Below, piece after piece: positions 36,676 to 46,262 of a stretch of DNA of 64,000 nt; position 1 is the stretch's first letter, and every line of letters starts with the position of its first letter. This stretch comes from an uncultured Parabacteroides sp. (GTDB lineage: Bacteria > Bacteroidota > Bacteroidia > Bacteroidales > Tannerellaceae). Location of the stretch: assembly GCA_949289155.1 (NCBI GenBank), contig CASEMX010000008.1, positions 1 to 64,000 on the forward strand. Reading direction: 5' to 3'. The position numbers and the translations under genes were made by a program. The notes under the pieces are model-generated. The model worked only from the letters and a program-made list of their open reading frames with translations, searched no databases and had not been told where the DNA came from.

Positions 36676-39360
36676 TTATAAATTATAACTGATTCCAATT
36701 TCAAAACCTGCTCCGTTTTTGAAGCGTTCCACCTCGACATTCCGGTCCAGACTCGGCACTTCCTGCTCGAATACGACGTCACGGTTCAAAATATCGTCGA
36801 TTTGCAGCTTCACCGACAGCCGGCTGTTGATTTGGTAGCTCGCTGCCAAGTTCAACGTATGCACCGGGAGTTGCTTTACGTCGCCTAACCCGGCAATACC
36901 CACCGAATGGATACGCGGTCCCTGCAGATTGTAAAGTAAAGCAATGCTTAATTGTCGTTCGTCATTGAGACGCGGCGCGTAAGTCAAGTCGGCATTCACC
37001 AAGTAAGGCGAAGCGCCTTGCAGTGCGCGTTGGCTATTCGTATAAGCCCCGCCCTCCGGAAGTTTGACGTCAGTGTACATAAAAGAGGCATTTGCACCGA
37101 GTTTCAAATCTTTTATCAATTCTTTCCGGAATTCGACTTCCAACCCGGTTGCCATACCGTTATCCGCGTTCTGGAAAGAATGGACGGTAGCTCCGCCCGC
37201 CAACGTTTGGATACGTTCGATAGGATCGTTCAGGTATTTGTAATAACCCGTAACAGAGAACATATCTCCATTGTTCCAAAACTGTTCGTAACGCAAATCT
37301 AAATTGTAATTATATCCGTTTTGCAAATCGGCGTTACCGCGAATCTGTGCGGACCCGTACGATTCCTGATAAAGGAACGGCGCCATTTCAATGAAAGAGG
37401 GGCGCGTAATCGTGCGGGAAAAAGAGAAGCGGAGGTTGTTTTCTTTCGGCATCTCATATTTCAGATTCAACGCCGGGAAGAGGTCATTCTTATTTAATTC
37501 GCTGCGTTTCGCCTGACTCGCATCGTTGTAGTAATTCACCCATTGTTTGCTGGATTCGATACGCAATCCGACATTGACTAACAGGGAAGGGACAGGATAA
37601 TAATCCGCTTGTACGTATCCGGCGTAGATTTCATTGCCAGCCTGATAGCTATCTCTGAGTTGCTGTACGCGGTCTATAGCAACCAATCCGTCGTTGATGG
37701 TCTGTTGCGTCAGGAATAGGGACGGCGTGTAGATATCGGTTACGATAGGGTCAATGCCATCCAAATCATAATAGAAACGCGTGGTAGAATAATCGCGGTC
37801 TTTATCCTTATAGGTAAATCCGAATTTCACATTATTCTTTTCATCAAATTTATAACTGGCAGAGATGTCCCCGACCCATTCTTTTTCGTCCAGCATACCG
37901 AAGTAACGCATCGTTTCCTGCTGGTTCAGTTTGAAGAGACGTAGTGAACCGTCGTTTTGTTTCAGAAACATCATCTGACGGCGGTCCGGCTCTTTACTTC
38001 CGGTTTTGCTATACGAACCGCTCCACGTCAGGTTCCATTTGTCATCTTCTCCGAAAAAGTGCTTGCCGTTCAGCTGATGGTTTTGCAAACTATAAATATG
38101 TGTCACATTATTACTGCCAATCAAATTATGGTCTTCGTAATCGTACCCCTCTCGACGCATATAATCGTCTATCGCATTGCGGGCGTAAAAGAAAGTATAG
38201 CCAATCAAATCATGCGAACGGAGCGTGTAGCTGGCGCTTCCCAATCCGGCAATCTTCAGAGTGGTTGCGTAGCTATCGTAATTGAATTCGTTGACGGTTG
38301 TACCGGTTGCCTCCAACGTGCGGACCGATGCATCCTTCATGGTTTGCAGGTCATTGCTTACACCTAAGGAAGCCAATATGCTAAGATTTTGTCCTGCGAT
38401 GTCGAAATTCTTGCCTACGCCTAAGTTTCCTCCGAATTCCGGCAGGGCTGTCTTTTTATTTACATCGAAATCGGTATCGAACAACTGATTCTGTTTGGCA
38501 TACGCTTCAAAATCTTTCAATGGCATGTCGCGCAAGTTATTATTTAAAGAAGGAGTCTTGAACAGCGTTCCGTTTCTATCCATTTGATAGAAATCTCCGC
38601 CCATTGTATTAAACCGTCCGCCTACGTTAAAAGAAAGATTGAAGAAATCTTCGCCGGTTTGTTCTTTTGTACTGATGTCTATATGTGCTCCAGAGTAATC
38701 GGCAAACTCACTGGCTTCGTAAACTTTACTGACGGTGATATTTTTTACCGTAGAGGTCGGAAACAAATCCAAAGGTATCAGTTTGTTGTCCGGATTCGGG
38801 GAAGCAATCGGTAATCCGTTCAAAGTAGTTGTACTGTAACGGTCTCCTAATCCGCGGACAATCAGTTGGCCGGCTTGGGCGATAGAGACGCCGGTAATCT
38901 TTTTCACTCCCTCTTCAACCGTTGAAATACCTTTAATGCTCATTTCTTTTGCACCGATATTTTCAACGGCGACGGTAGCCATTTGGCGTTCTTGCAAAAG
39001 TGCCCGTTCATTTTCCAGATTCTTTCGTGCGACGACCATTACCTCGTCGATTTCTTGGTCATCCGATACCATCCATACGGTGATTTCTTTGGTTTGTGAC
39101 AAATTCACCTCGATGCGTTGCGTTTGGAAAGAGATATATTTAACGATAAGTACGCAGCTTTCACTATTTATATTCGGAAACTCGAAACGTCCATCGATAT
39201 CTGTCACCGCTCCGTCCGATGTTCCTTCGATTTGGACGGTTGCTCCAATCAAGGGTTCGTTTAATGCCTTATCCATCACAATGCCTTTTAAATTGGCAGC
39301 CTGCAAGCTTATCAACAGGAAAGACATGCATGTCAAAAGTAAAAATCTTTGTAATCTCAT
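36676..39360 (-). CDS. TonB-dependent outer membrane receptor
   Basis: 894 residues. Signal peptide, a carboxypeptidase-regulatory-like domain (about 23-100), a TonB plug (about 120-235 with VRGLGDRYSTTTLNGLPI), and an outer-membrane beta-barrel ending in EIGISYNL. It lacks the SusC signature, so it is a general receptor rather than a SusC. It forms a two-gene operon with the beta-helix lipoprotein. Confidence 0.9.
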   Translation of the reverse strand: MRLQRFLLLTCMSFLLISLQAANLKGIVMDKALNEPLIGATVQIEGTSDGAVTDIDGRFEFPNINSESCVLIVKYISFQTQRIEVNLSQTKEITVWMVSDDQEIDEVMVVARKNLENERALLQERQMATVAVENIGAKEMSIKGISTVEEGVKKITGVSIAQAGQLIVRGLGDRYSTTTLNGLPIASPNPDNKLIPLDLFPTSTVKNITVSKVYEASEFADYSGAHIDISTKEQTGEDFFNLSFNVGGRFNTMGGDFYQMDRNGTLFKTPSLNNNLRDMPLKDFEAYAKQNQLFDTDFDVNKKTALPEFGGNLGVGKNFDIAGQNLSILASLGVSNDLQTMKDASVRTLEATGTTVNEFNYDSYATTLKIAGLGSASYTLRSHDLIGYTFFYARNAIDDYMRREGYDYEDHNLIGSNNVTHIYSLQNHQLNGKHFFGEDDKWNLTWSGSYSKTGSKEPDRRQMMFLKQNDGSLRLFKLNQQETMRYFGMLDEKEWVGDISASYKFDEKNNVKFGFTYKDKDRDYSTTRFYYDLDGIDPIVTDIYTPSLFLTQQTINDGLVAIDRVQQLRDSYQAGNEIYAGYVQADYYPVPSLLVNVGLRIESSKQWVNYYNDASQAKRSELNKNDLFPALNLKYEMPKENNLRFSFSRTITRPSFIEMAPFLYQESYGSAQIRGNADLQNGYNYNLDLRYEQFWNNGDMFSVTGYYKYLNDPIERIQTLAGGATVHSFQNADNGMATGLEVEFRKELIKDLKLGANASFMYTDVKLPEGGAYTNSQRALQGASPYLVNADLTYAPRLNDERQLSIALLYNLQGPRIHSVGIAGLGDVKQLPVHTLNLAASYQINSRLSVKLQIDDILNRDVVFEQEVPSLDRNVEVERFKNGAGFEIGISYNL

Positions 39361-39391
39361 TTCAATTCTTTTTGCTTCTTAATTTCGAAGA

Positions 39392-39399
39392 CAAAAGTA
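39392..39399 (-). promoter_or_regulatory. -7 box of the TonB receptor operon
   Basis: Minus-strand TACTTTTG (39399-39392), 32 bp before the receptor ATG. No convincing -33 element. Confidence 0.5.
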
Positions 39400-39590
39400 G
39401 AATGCCTGTATTGCACGGATATGACGCGGTTGTAATATTTCAAAGTCAAATAAATGACAAAGCGGTAATACTGTTTTCTTTTCTGTTACAAGAGATAAAG
39501 TTTCACCGGAAAGCTTTATCCGCTCCTTTAATTTGTTTATTTTTGCAAAAGCCCGATAATAAGGTGGCAGATAACTAAAAGGAAAATCAC

Positions 39591-40313
39591 ATGAATGCAC
39601 TATCAAAAACAAATACTTTGCGGAAATCATTATTGCTTTATCGTTTTTTGCGTTATCGGAAAGGTTTTGGCGTCCATTCGCCTTTTGCCTTTTCATTTAT
39701 TACGAAAGTTATTGACGAGCGTTGCCCTTATTATTGTTATGATGAGATAGAATTGGTGCGCAAAGAGCTGCAGCAGCACGATAACGTTCCGGTCCGGCAA
39801 GAGATAAAGCGTTCGCATGGGGAATTGCTCTTTCGGGTGGTGAATTATTTCAAACCGAAGCGGCTGATTCAACTGGGTTCTCCGGCAGGAATAGGCACGC
39901 TTTATTTGACTGCTTATGCTTCTGATTTGCAATGTACGGTGCTGGAAGAAAAAGAATCATTCGCTCGGCAAACTTGTTGGACAATTCAGCGGAAAGAACG
40001 GACATTTATCACGGTAGAACAGGGCGATTACAGGCAAACTTTCCCGAAGGCTTTGCAAGAGATGGGCAAAGTCGATTTTATTTTCTTCAATTCGCCGGAT
40101 ATCACCCGTGCTTATCTGGAAGAGGCGTTAAAACATATCCATTCCGAGAGTGTTTTCTTTATTGAAGGCATTCGCGCGAATCAGGAGATGCGGCGTTTGT
40201 GGAAAGAGTTGTGTTTGCGTGAAGAGGTGGTTTTGACATTCGATTTATATAATATAGGTATCCTGTTTTTTAATAAACGTTTGCACAAACAGAATTACAT
40301 TGCTTTCTTTTGA
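39591..40313 (+). CDS. Putative SAM-dependent methyltransferase
   Basis: 240 residues. The N-terminal FLRYRKGFGVHSPFAF is typical of a Bacteroidetes family usually annotated as class I methyltransferase. LIQLGSPAGIGTLYL (about 103-117) resembles the AdoMet-binding motif I, and KVDFIFFNSP (about 160-169) the motif IV strand. The substrate is unknown. Monocistronic. Confidence 0.65.
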   Translation: MNALSKTNTLRKSLLLYRFLRYRKGFGVHSPFAFSFITKVIDERCPYYCYDEIELVRKELQQHDNVPVRQEIKRSHGELLFRVVNYFKPKRLIQLGSPAGIGTLYLTAYASDLQCTVLEEKESFARQTCWTIQRKERTFITVEQGDYRQTFPKALQEMGKVDFIFFNSPDITRAYLEEALKHIHSESVFFIEGIRANQEMRRLWKELCLREEVVLTFDLYNIGILFFNKRLHKQNYIAFF

Positions 40314-40412
40314 AAGCGGTGGTAGATTATGAATAAAGGGATAAGAGAGTAGGGGAGCGCTGGATTCTTTCAGGAAAATTCGCTAAATTATATTAAATGG
40401 CAGTAGCTTGTA

Positions 40413-40443
40413 TTGCATAATAACTATGCTTTGCTTAGTTTTG
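40413..40443 (+). promoter_or_regulatory. Promoter of the padR-pspC operon
   Basis: TTG (40413-40415), 20 bp, TAGTTTTG (40436-40443), a full match. It places the start site near 40450 and excludes the upstream in-frame ATG at 40408. Confidence 0.65.
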
Positions 40444-40467
40444 CGGAAAAATAAGAAAGGAAGAGCA

Positions 40468-40794
40468 ATGAATGCAGAAAATGTAAAATCGCAGATGCGG
40501 AAGGGAACGCTGGAATATTGCATTCTCCTTTTGCTCAAGAAAGAGCCGGCTTACAGTTCAGATATTATTCAGAAGCTGCAGGAGGCTCGCTTGATTGTTG
40601 TGGAAGGTACTTTATATCCGCTGCTGACTCGCCTGAAGAATAGCGGCTTTTTGAGTTATCAGTGGATAGAATCTACGCAGGGACCGCCTCGAAAGTATTA
40701 TCAGTTGACAGAGCAGGGCGAAGCGTTCTTGCAGGAGTTGGAGGCATCGTGGATGCAGCTGACCGAAACAATAAACCATATTAAGAACAATTAA
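40468..40794 (+). CDS. PadR-family transcriptional regulator
   Basis: 108 residues from ATG 40468, chosen from the promoter position. The PadR winged helix is clear (KGTLEYCILLLLKKEPAYSSDIIQKL, VEGTLYPLLTRLKNSGFL, GPPRKYYQLTEQG). It is the first gene of an operon with the PspC protein 13 bp downstream, and probably represses it in the absence of an envelope or drug signal, as usual for PadR-membrane-protein pairs. Confidence 0.9.
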   Translation: MNAENVKSQMRKGTLEYCILLLLKKEPAYSSDIIQKLQEARLIVVEGTLYPLLTRLKNSGFLSYQWIESTQGPPRKYYQLTEQGEAFLQELEASWMQLTETINHIKNN

Positions 40795-40807
40795 ACAGGA
40801 AAAGGAC

Positions 40808-41896
40808 ATGAAAAAGACACTTACCATTAATTTAGGCGGCTCGGTGTTTCATATTGATGAGGACGCTTATCAGTTGCTGGATAAATATTTGAATAATTTG
40901 CGGATTCACTTCAAGAAGGAGGAGGGTTCGGAGGAGATTCTGAATGATTTCGAGATGCGTATCTCCGAACTGTTCAACGAGCGTGTCCGTTTGGGATATC
41001 AGGTGATAACTATCGAGGCTGTGGAAACGGTTATCGAGCGGATGGGAAAACCCGAAGAGTTGTTTGACGATGACGCGAAGGAGGAGAAAGATGCTTCTGC
41101 CACGGAAAGTACGCAGAAAACCTATAAGAAGCGATTGATGCGCGACCCGGACAATAAAATCATCGGCGGCGTGGCCGGAGGTTTTGCGGCGTATATGGGC
41201 TGGGACGCGACAGCTATCCGGATTTTGCTCTTCTTGTTGATTTTCTTTACGCACGGATTTATTATTCCTATCTATCTGCTCTGCTGGATTGTGATGCCGG
41301 TGGCACGCACGGCGACTGAGAAACTGGAGATGCGCGGCGAGAGCGTGACGATTGAGAACATTGGGAAGACCGTAACCGACGGTTTCGAGAAGGTCAGCAG
41401 CAGCACGAACGAATTCCTTCAGTCCGAGCAGTCGAGCAGCATGTTTCATAAGTTGGCGGATGGCTTCGTTCAGGTTATCGGTTTCATTCTGAAGTTTATC
41501 GCGATATTGGCAGGCATCATCCTGTTTCCGGTTTTGGCGTTGATGCTGTTTGTCCTTGCTGTCGTCGTCTTCGCGCTCATTGCCGGCGGGACGGGTGTGC
41601 TTTATGAGTTGTCGCCGTTAGGGATGGATTGGTTCTCCGGCATACCTATGGGTTGGGCGCTCGTGGGCTGCATCAGTTTCATCGCTTGCTTGGGCATCCC
41701 GGTTTTCTATATTTGCCATGCCATTTGCCGCTCGTTTTTCAATGTGCGTCCGTTGACGAATACCGCAAAATGGATTTTGATAGTGATGTGGGTACTTTCG
41801 CTCGTCCTTGCGGTGGTTTATTTTTACCAGACAAATATCAACGGCTGGAATGCGCTGCCGTGGAGTTGGGACCGTACCTATTATTATTCTTTTTAA
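40808..41896 (+). CDS. PspC-domain membrane protein
   Basis: 362 residues. N-terminal cytosolic part (about 1-110, with NLGGSVFHIDEDAYQLLDKY), then the PspC domain (about 112-170, RDPDNKIIGGVAGGFAAYMGW) and four or five membrane helices. PspC proteins sense envelope stress. The arrangement PadR, PspC, GIN lipoprotein recurs in Bacteroidetes. The gap to the next gene is occupied by a palindromic array. Confidence 0.85.
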   Translation: MKKTLTINLGGSVFHIDEDAYQLLDKYLNNLRIHFKKEEGSEEILNDFEMRISELFNERVRLGYQVITIEAVETVIERMGKPEELFDDDAKEEKDASATESTQKTYKKRLMRDPDNKIIGGVAGGFAAYMGWDATAIRILLFLLIFFTHGFIIPIYLLCWIVMPVARTATEKLEMRGESVTIENIGKTVTDGFEKVSSSTNEFLQSEQSSSMFHKLADGFVQVIGFILKFIAILAGIILFPVLALMLFVLAVVVFALIAGGTGVLYELSPLGMDWFSGIPMGWALVGCISFIACLGIPVFYICHAICRSFFNVRPLTNTAKWILIVMWVLSLVLAVVYFYQTNINGWNALPWSWDRTYYYSF

Positions 41897-41989
41897 ATCG
41901 GAGTTAGATGAGGCGAAAATCGGGTTGCCTCCTTTGGCAGGGGGTGAAAAAGAGGCCGCGAATTCACATTCTGGACTGGAATATGAACA

Positions 41990-42240
41990 AATAGGGCATT
42001 TATTTCACGTCTGAGTCTCAGATATGAAATCGCAGGGCATTTATTTCACGTCTGAGTCTCAGATATGAAATCGCAGGCCAATTATTTCACGTCTGAGTCT
42101 CAGATATGAAATCGTAGGGTATTTATTTCATGCCTGAGTCTCAGGTATGAAATCGTAGGGTATTTATTTCACGCCTGAGTCTCAGATATGAAATCCAAGG
42201 GTAAAAATTTCATCTCTACGCTGTCGGTATGAAATCGTAG
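41990..42240. repeat. 41-bp palindromic tandem array with covarying stem
   Basis: Six units spaced 41 bp (42001, 42042, 42083, 42124, 42165, about 42206). Each folds as TTTCA...TGAAA enclosing TCTGAG-T-CTCAGA. In the fourth unit the inner stem is CCTGAG-T-CTCAGG, a matched pair of changes. The sixth keeps TTTCAT/ATGAAA but has lost the core. It lies between pspC and the GIN gene, probably inside the transcript. 41897-41989 holds nothing recognised. Confidence 0.9.
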
Positions 42241-42309
42241 GGGAAATCCAAGGGGAAAACTTTAGAGGGACGAGAAAATAATGGAATGTTTATATAAAAA
42301 CAGAAGAAA

Positions 42310-43041
42310 ATGAAGAAGATTATTTGTGGATGGGTTGCTGTGCTGGGATTGACGCTGTCGGCTTGCCACGTGAACGTCAAACCGGTGGATGGAAACGGGA
42401 TTTTGGTGGAGAAGGAGGTAAACATCGACGATTACCGCGTGATTTCGGTGGCGGGCAACGCGGTGCAGGTGCAGTATGTGCAGGCGGACGAGACGCCATC
42501 GCTCACGGTAGAGTGCGACGAAAACCTGTTTTCGCTGATGGATATTTATACGTCGAACGACAGCTTGTATATCGAGCCGAAACCGGAGGGGCTGCTGATG
42601 CATCCGACGAAGTTTGTGGTGCGGACAGGCTCGTCAGGGATTCAGGCGGTCAATATTGCGGGCGACGCGGCGTTCGAGGTGAGTGATTCGCTGGTGGTTC
42701 CTCAACTGGAACTCAATATGGCAGGGAAGAGCCGCATCAATGCCAAAGCGCTGAACGTACAGCAGTTGGAACTGAATCTTGCCGGAAGCTGCCGGTCGGA
42801 ATTGGGCGGCAAGGCGGAGAGGGCTGACCTGAACATCGCCGGGCAGTGTACTTATGAGGCGGTGGCGCTGCAGACCGGGACGTTGACTTGCAAGAGCGCG
42901 GGAAGCTGCTCGGCGCGGGTGTATGTGACGGATAAAATCGACCTGAGTCCGGTGGGGGTTTTCAACCTTTCGTACAAAGGAGACCCGCAGATTGTCCAGA
43001 AGGGCGTGAATGCCGGGACAATGGAACGCATTGCGGAGTGA
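42310..43041 (+). CDS. GIN-domain (DUF2807) lipoprotein
   Basis: 243 residues. Lipoprotein signal (LTLSAC), then the head-GIN/DUF2807 beta-helix-like domain (about 35-225) with repeated short motifs such as LELNMAG and LELNLAG. The function of GIN domains is unknown; they occur next to PspC and PadR genes in Bacteroidetes. The base composition is G/C richer than the neighbours. Possibly the last gene of the padR operon, separated from pspC by a hairpin array. Confidence 0.85.
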   Translation: MKKIICGWVAVLGLTLSACHVNVKPVDGNGILVEKEVNIDDYRVISVAGNAVQVQYVQADETPSLTVECDENLFSLMDIYTSNDSLYIEPKPEGLLMHPTKFVVRTGSSGIQAVNIAGDAAFEVSDSLVVPQLELNMAGKSRINAKALNVQQLELNLAGSCRSELGGKAERADLNIAGQCTYEAVALQTGTLTCKSAGSCSARVYVTDKIDLSPVGVFNLSYKGDPQIVQKGVNAGTMERIAE

Positions 43042-43051
43042 AAGACAAAAC

Positions 43052-43158
43052 AATGGCACACGGATGACACGGATTAGGCAGATTTACACAGATTATATCG
43101 TTTAAAGCCATAAAAATAATCTGTGGTCATCTGTTCAATCTGTGTCATCTGTGTGCCC
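43052..43158. repeat. Dispersed inverted repeat, copy 2
   Basis: Arms 43052-43096 (starting AATGGCACACGGATGACACG) and 43117-43157 (ending GTCATCTGTGTGCC) are imperfect inverted copies. The end sequence is shared with copy 1 at 8497-8562. It lies between the convergent GIN and ppx genes. Confidence 0.75.
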
Positions 43159-43182
43159 TGTTATTCATTTATAAAATATGAA

Positions 43183-44088
43183 TCAGAGTTTCGCACGGTC
43201 TGCAGCGACGAGGTTGTCGATGATACCGTCGGAGAGCCCAATCTCCGGGACATAAATATAATCGGCATGGATTACGTCGGCGATGCAGAGGAAAATCTCC
43301 GAAGCCGGCACGATAACGTCGGCGCGGTCGGGCTTCAAGTTGAATGCATCCATACGCGCCTCCGGCGTGAGTACCTTCAGCTTATCATAGATTTGTTGCA
43401 ACGAAGGGATGGGAATGCGTTTGCGCTTCTTGTCCTTCTTCTCAATCAGTCGGTAGAGCTTGTTGATGTTGCCACCCGAACCGATGATGTTGATTTTCTC
43501 GATATCTTTGGTGCGCGCGGCGATTTCATCACGCAGCTGTTGCCAAGCCGCTTCGGTAACACCGCCCGTCAGGATACGGACCGTACCGATGTTGAACGAT
43601 TTCGAATAGACCAGCTTCCCCTCGACCATGAGGTTCACTTCGGTGCTACCGCCGCCCACATCGACATACATGTAGTTGCCGTTCTGGTCCTCTTTGCATT
43701 CGAGGTGATTGTTGTAAATCATCTGCGCCTCCTCTTGTCCGTCGATAATCTCGATGTTGATTCCGGTGCTTTTCTTTATTTTCTTGATGATGTTCTTGCC
43801 GTTCTTGGCATCGCGCATGGCCGAAGTCGCGCAAGCCCGGAACGATTCCACTTCGTAAATCTTCATCAGATGGCGGTACGCCTTCATCAGGCGACGCATC
43901 CGTTCCTCTTTAACCGGAGAGATTTCTCCCTTTTCAAATACGTCGAATCCCAATCGCAACGGAACGCGCAGCAGCAGGACCTTGGCGAATTTGTCCTCAC
44001 CCGTGCTCTCGTTGTGGGAGACTTTCTTTATCAGCAATCGCACCGCATTCGAGCCGATATCGATTGCGCCATAATTCTTCGAACTCAT
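43183..44088 (-). CDS. Ppx/GppA-type exopolyphosphatase
   Basis: 301 residues. The ASKHA fold is indicated by the N-terminal AIDIGSNAVRLLI and the phosphate-binding VDVGGGSTEV (about 140-149), with IGSGGNINKL further on. The short form without the C-terminal HD domain is normal for Bacteroidetes. It degrades polyphosphate or pppGpp. It lies 33 bp after ppk1, so synthesis and degradation of polyphosphate are encoded together. Confidence 0.88.
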   Translation of the reverse strand: MSSKNYGAIDIGSNAVRLLIKKVSHNESTGEDKFAKVLLLRVPLRLGFDVFEKGEISPVKEERMRRLMKAYRHLMKIYEVESFRACATSAMRDAKNGKNIIKKIKKSTGINIEIIDGQEEAQMIYNNHLECKEDQNGNYMYVDVGGGSTEVNLMVEGKLVYSKSFNIGTVRILTGGVTEAAWQQLRDEIAARTKDIEKINIIGSGGNINKLYRLIEKKDKKRKRIPIPSLQQIYDKLKVLTPEARMDAFNLKPDRADVIVPASEIFLCIADVIHADYIYVPEIGLSDGIIDNLVAADRAKL

Positions 44089-44121
44089 AAACTAAACTTT
44101 AAGTGTGTTTTATTTTAGGCT

Positions 44122-46191
44122 TTATTTCTCATCCGGATTTTCTTTGCTGGCGTAATGCTTGTAAAGCTCTTCTTGCGAACGGAAGTAGCCTTCGTCACCT
44201 ACCGGCGGAAACTCGTTCCGTCCGCTTCCGTCCACAATACGTCCCTGCAAAGTATCCTTCAGTCCGTATTCCACGACGCGCTTCAGGTCCTCTTTGATTT
44301 CCGGGTCATAAACCGGCGTAACCACCTCGATGCGATTATCCAGATTGCGGGGCATCCAATCAGCCGAACCGATGAACACCTTCTCTTCTCCGCCCGCTGC
44401 GAAGATAAAGATACGCGAATGCTCCAGATAACGGTCGATGATACCGACGATACGGATATTCCCGTTCAATTCCGGCAGGTCGGTATAAAGCGAACAATTC
44501 CCGCGCACCAAAAGGTCGATAGGTACGCCCCGGTTTGCCGCCTCGTATAGTTTTCTGACCATGTCCGGGTCGGTAATATGATTTATCTTCACCTTGATGT
44601 AGGCCGGTTTGCCCGCCTCTTTGTTGCGGATTTCCTCGTTAATCAAGCGGATGAACCGGTTCTTCATTTCATTCGGCGAAACCAGCAGCTCTTTGAACCG
44701 AATCAGCGAATAGGGACGTTCAATAAAATCGAACACCGCATTCACATCCCTGACAATCGGGCGCGAAGCCGTCATGAGCATATAATCGGTATAGGCTCTG
44801 GCGTTCCCTTCGTGGAAGTTTCCGGTGCTGATGCAGACGATATCCGCGCCGTTCTTCATTGATATGTGCGTAATCTTAGAGTGGACTTTCAATCCCTCTA
44901 CACCGAAGATGACATGGATGCCGGCATCTTGCATCTTCTTCGACCAATTGATGTTGGAAGCTTCGTCAAATCGCGCCAAAAGCTCGATGACTACCGTTAC
45001 TTTCTTGCCATTTCGTGCCGCGCCAATCAGCGCTTTGACCACTTTCGAATCTTTTGCCAAGCGATAAAGCGTCGTTTTAATCGCCTTTACCTCTTTGCTA
45101 ACCGCCGCCTCCTGCAAAACGCGGATATATGAATCGAAACTGTGATAAGGTACGTGAATGAAGCGGTCTTTATCCCGAATCAGTTGGAGCAGACTCTCTT
45201 CGCCGGACAACTCTTTCTTCAAGATAGGAGGCCAAGCCGGATATTTCAGGTCGCTTCGTCCGCAATCCGGGAATTTCATCAAATCTTTGTGGTTATGATA
45301 GCGTCCGCCAGCCAGAACCGTATCCAATTTGTCCAAATAGAGCGTAGAAAACACCTGCTTCAATAGCGCTTTCGGCATCATCGAATCGTAAAGTACGCGC
45401 AATGGTTCCCCTTTCCTTCGGCTCTTTACGCCTTTTGATATTTTTTGCAGCATGCCGTTGCGCAAGTCATTGTCTATTTCCATTTCGGCATCTCGCGTAA
45501 ACTTGAACGAATAGGCTTCATAATCGGTATAGGGCTGGCCTTGAAAAATAAGTGGCAGGCAGCAGCGGATGACATCGTCCAGATACATCAGGAAACGCTT
45601 TTCTCCTTTATCCGGCAAACGAACAAATCGGCCGCAAATATCGACCGGAAGTTCCAAAAAAGCATATTCGTAACTGTTTTTCTTCGTGCCTAACTTCCGC
45701 ATACGGACAGCTAAGTAAATATTCTCGTCATTTTCGACATCCAATTGCTTTACGGCAGAATACCATACTGGAATAACGCGCCCATTCAGATGTTGCCAGT
45801 AGAAGTTGCGGATAAAATGGAACTGCTCTTCGTCGATTTCATCATCTTTCAGCAAAAAGATATTGTTTTCGCGCAGCTTGACCGTGATTTCGCGGATAGC
45901 TTGCTCGAAATCTTTAGCATATTGCGAGTTCAGTTTGTTGATTTCCTTCAAGATATCCAACGCCTCTTGCCGGCTTTTGCGTGCCTCTTTGTCTTCACAT
46001 TCGGCAATACGATTTTGGGAAGCGACACGTACGCGGAAGAATTCATCCAAATTATTGGAATAAATGCCTAAAAAGCTCAAACGCTCCAGCAAAGGAACAT
46101 TTTCCTTGTAAGCTTCTTGCAGAATACGCCGATTGAAATACATCCAACTGATGTCTCTCGGCAAATAGGTCTTATTGCTTTTTATTTTCAT
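44122..46191 (-). CDS. ppk1: Polyphosphate kinase 1
   Basis: 689 residues. All four PPK1 domains are present: the N-domain starting RDISWMYFNRRILQEA, the head domain, and the two C-terminal PLD-like domains with the catalytic HSKITHI (autophosphorylated His, about residue 440) and SADWMPRNLDNRIEV. It makes polyphosphate from ATP. It is in a minus-strand run with the LpxH-like, glycosyltransferase and ppx genes. Confidence 0.95.
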   Translation of the reverse strand: MKIKSNKTYLPRDISWMYFNRRILQEAYKENVPLLERLSFLGIYSNNLDEFFRVRVASQNRIAECEDKEARKSRQEALDILKEINKLNSQYAKDFEQAIREITVKLRENNIFLLKDDEIDEEQFHFIRNFYWQHLNGRVIPVWYSAVKQLDVENDENIYLAVRMRKLGTKKNSYEYAFLELPVDICGRFVRLPDKGEKRFLMYLDDVIRCCLPLIFQGQPYTDYEAYSFKFTRDAEMEIDNDLRNGMLQKISKGVKSRRKGEPLRVLYDSMMPKALLKQVFSTLYLDKLDTVLAGGRYHNHKDLMKFPDCGRSDLKYPAWPPILKKELSGEESLLQLIRDKDRFIHVPYHSFDSYIRVLQEAAVSKEVKAIKTTLYRLAKDSKVVKALIGAARNGKKVTVVIELLARFDEASNINWSKKMQDAGIHVIFGVEGLKVHSKITHISMKNGADIVCISTGNFHEGNARAYTDYMLMTASRPIVRDVNAVFDFIERPYSLIRFKELLVSPNEMKNRFIRLINEEIRNKEAGKPAYIKVKINHITDPDMVRKLYEAANRGVPIDLLVRGNCSLYTDLPELNGNIRIVGIIDRYLEHSRIFIFAAGGEEKVFIGSADWMPRNLDNRIEVVTPVYDPEIKEDLKRVVEYGLKDTLQGRIVDGSGRNEFPPVGDEGYFRSQEELYKHYASKENPDEK

Positions 46192-46262
46192 ACGCCTTTG
46201 ATTCGTTTCATTAAGATTATTTTGTCAGATTATTGGAGAAAAATCTTTTAATCCGGCTTCTT

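Noticed and set aside
43123..44118. 331-residue plus-strand frame
   Set aside because: It is antisense to the exopolyphosphatase gene, which has all family motifs.
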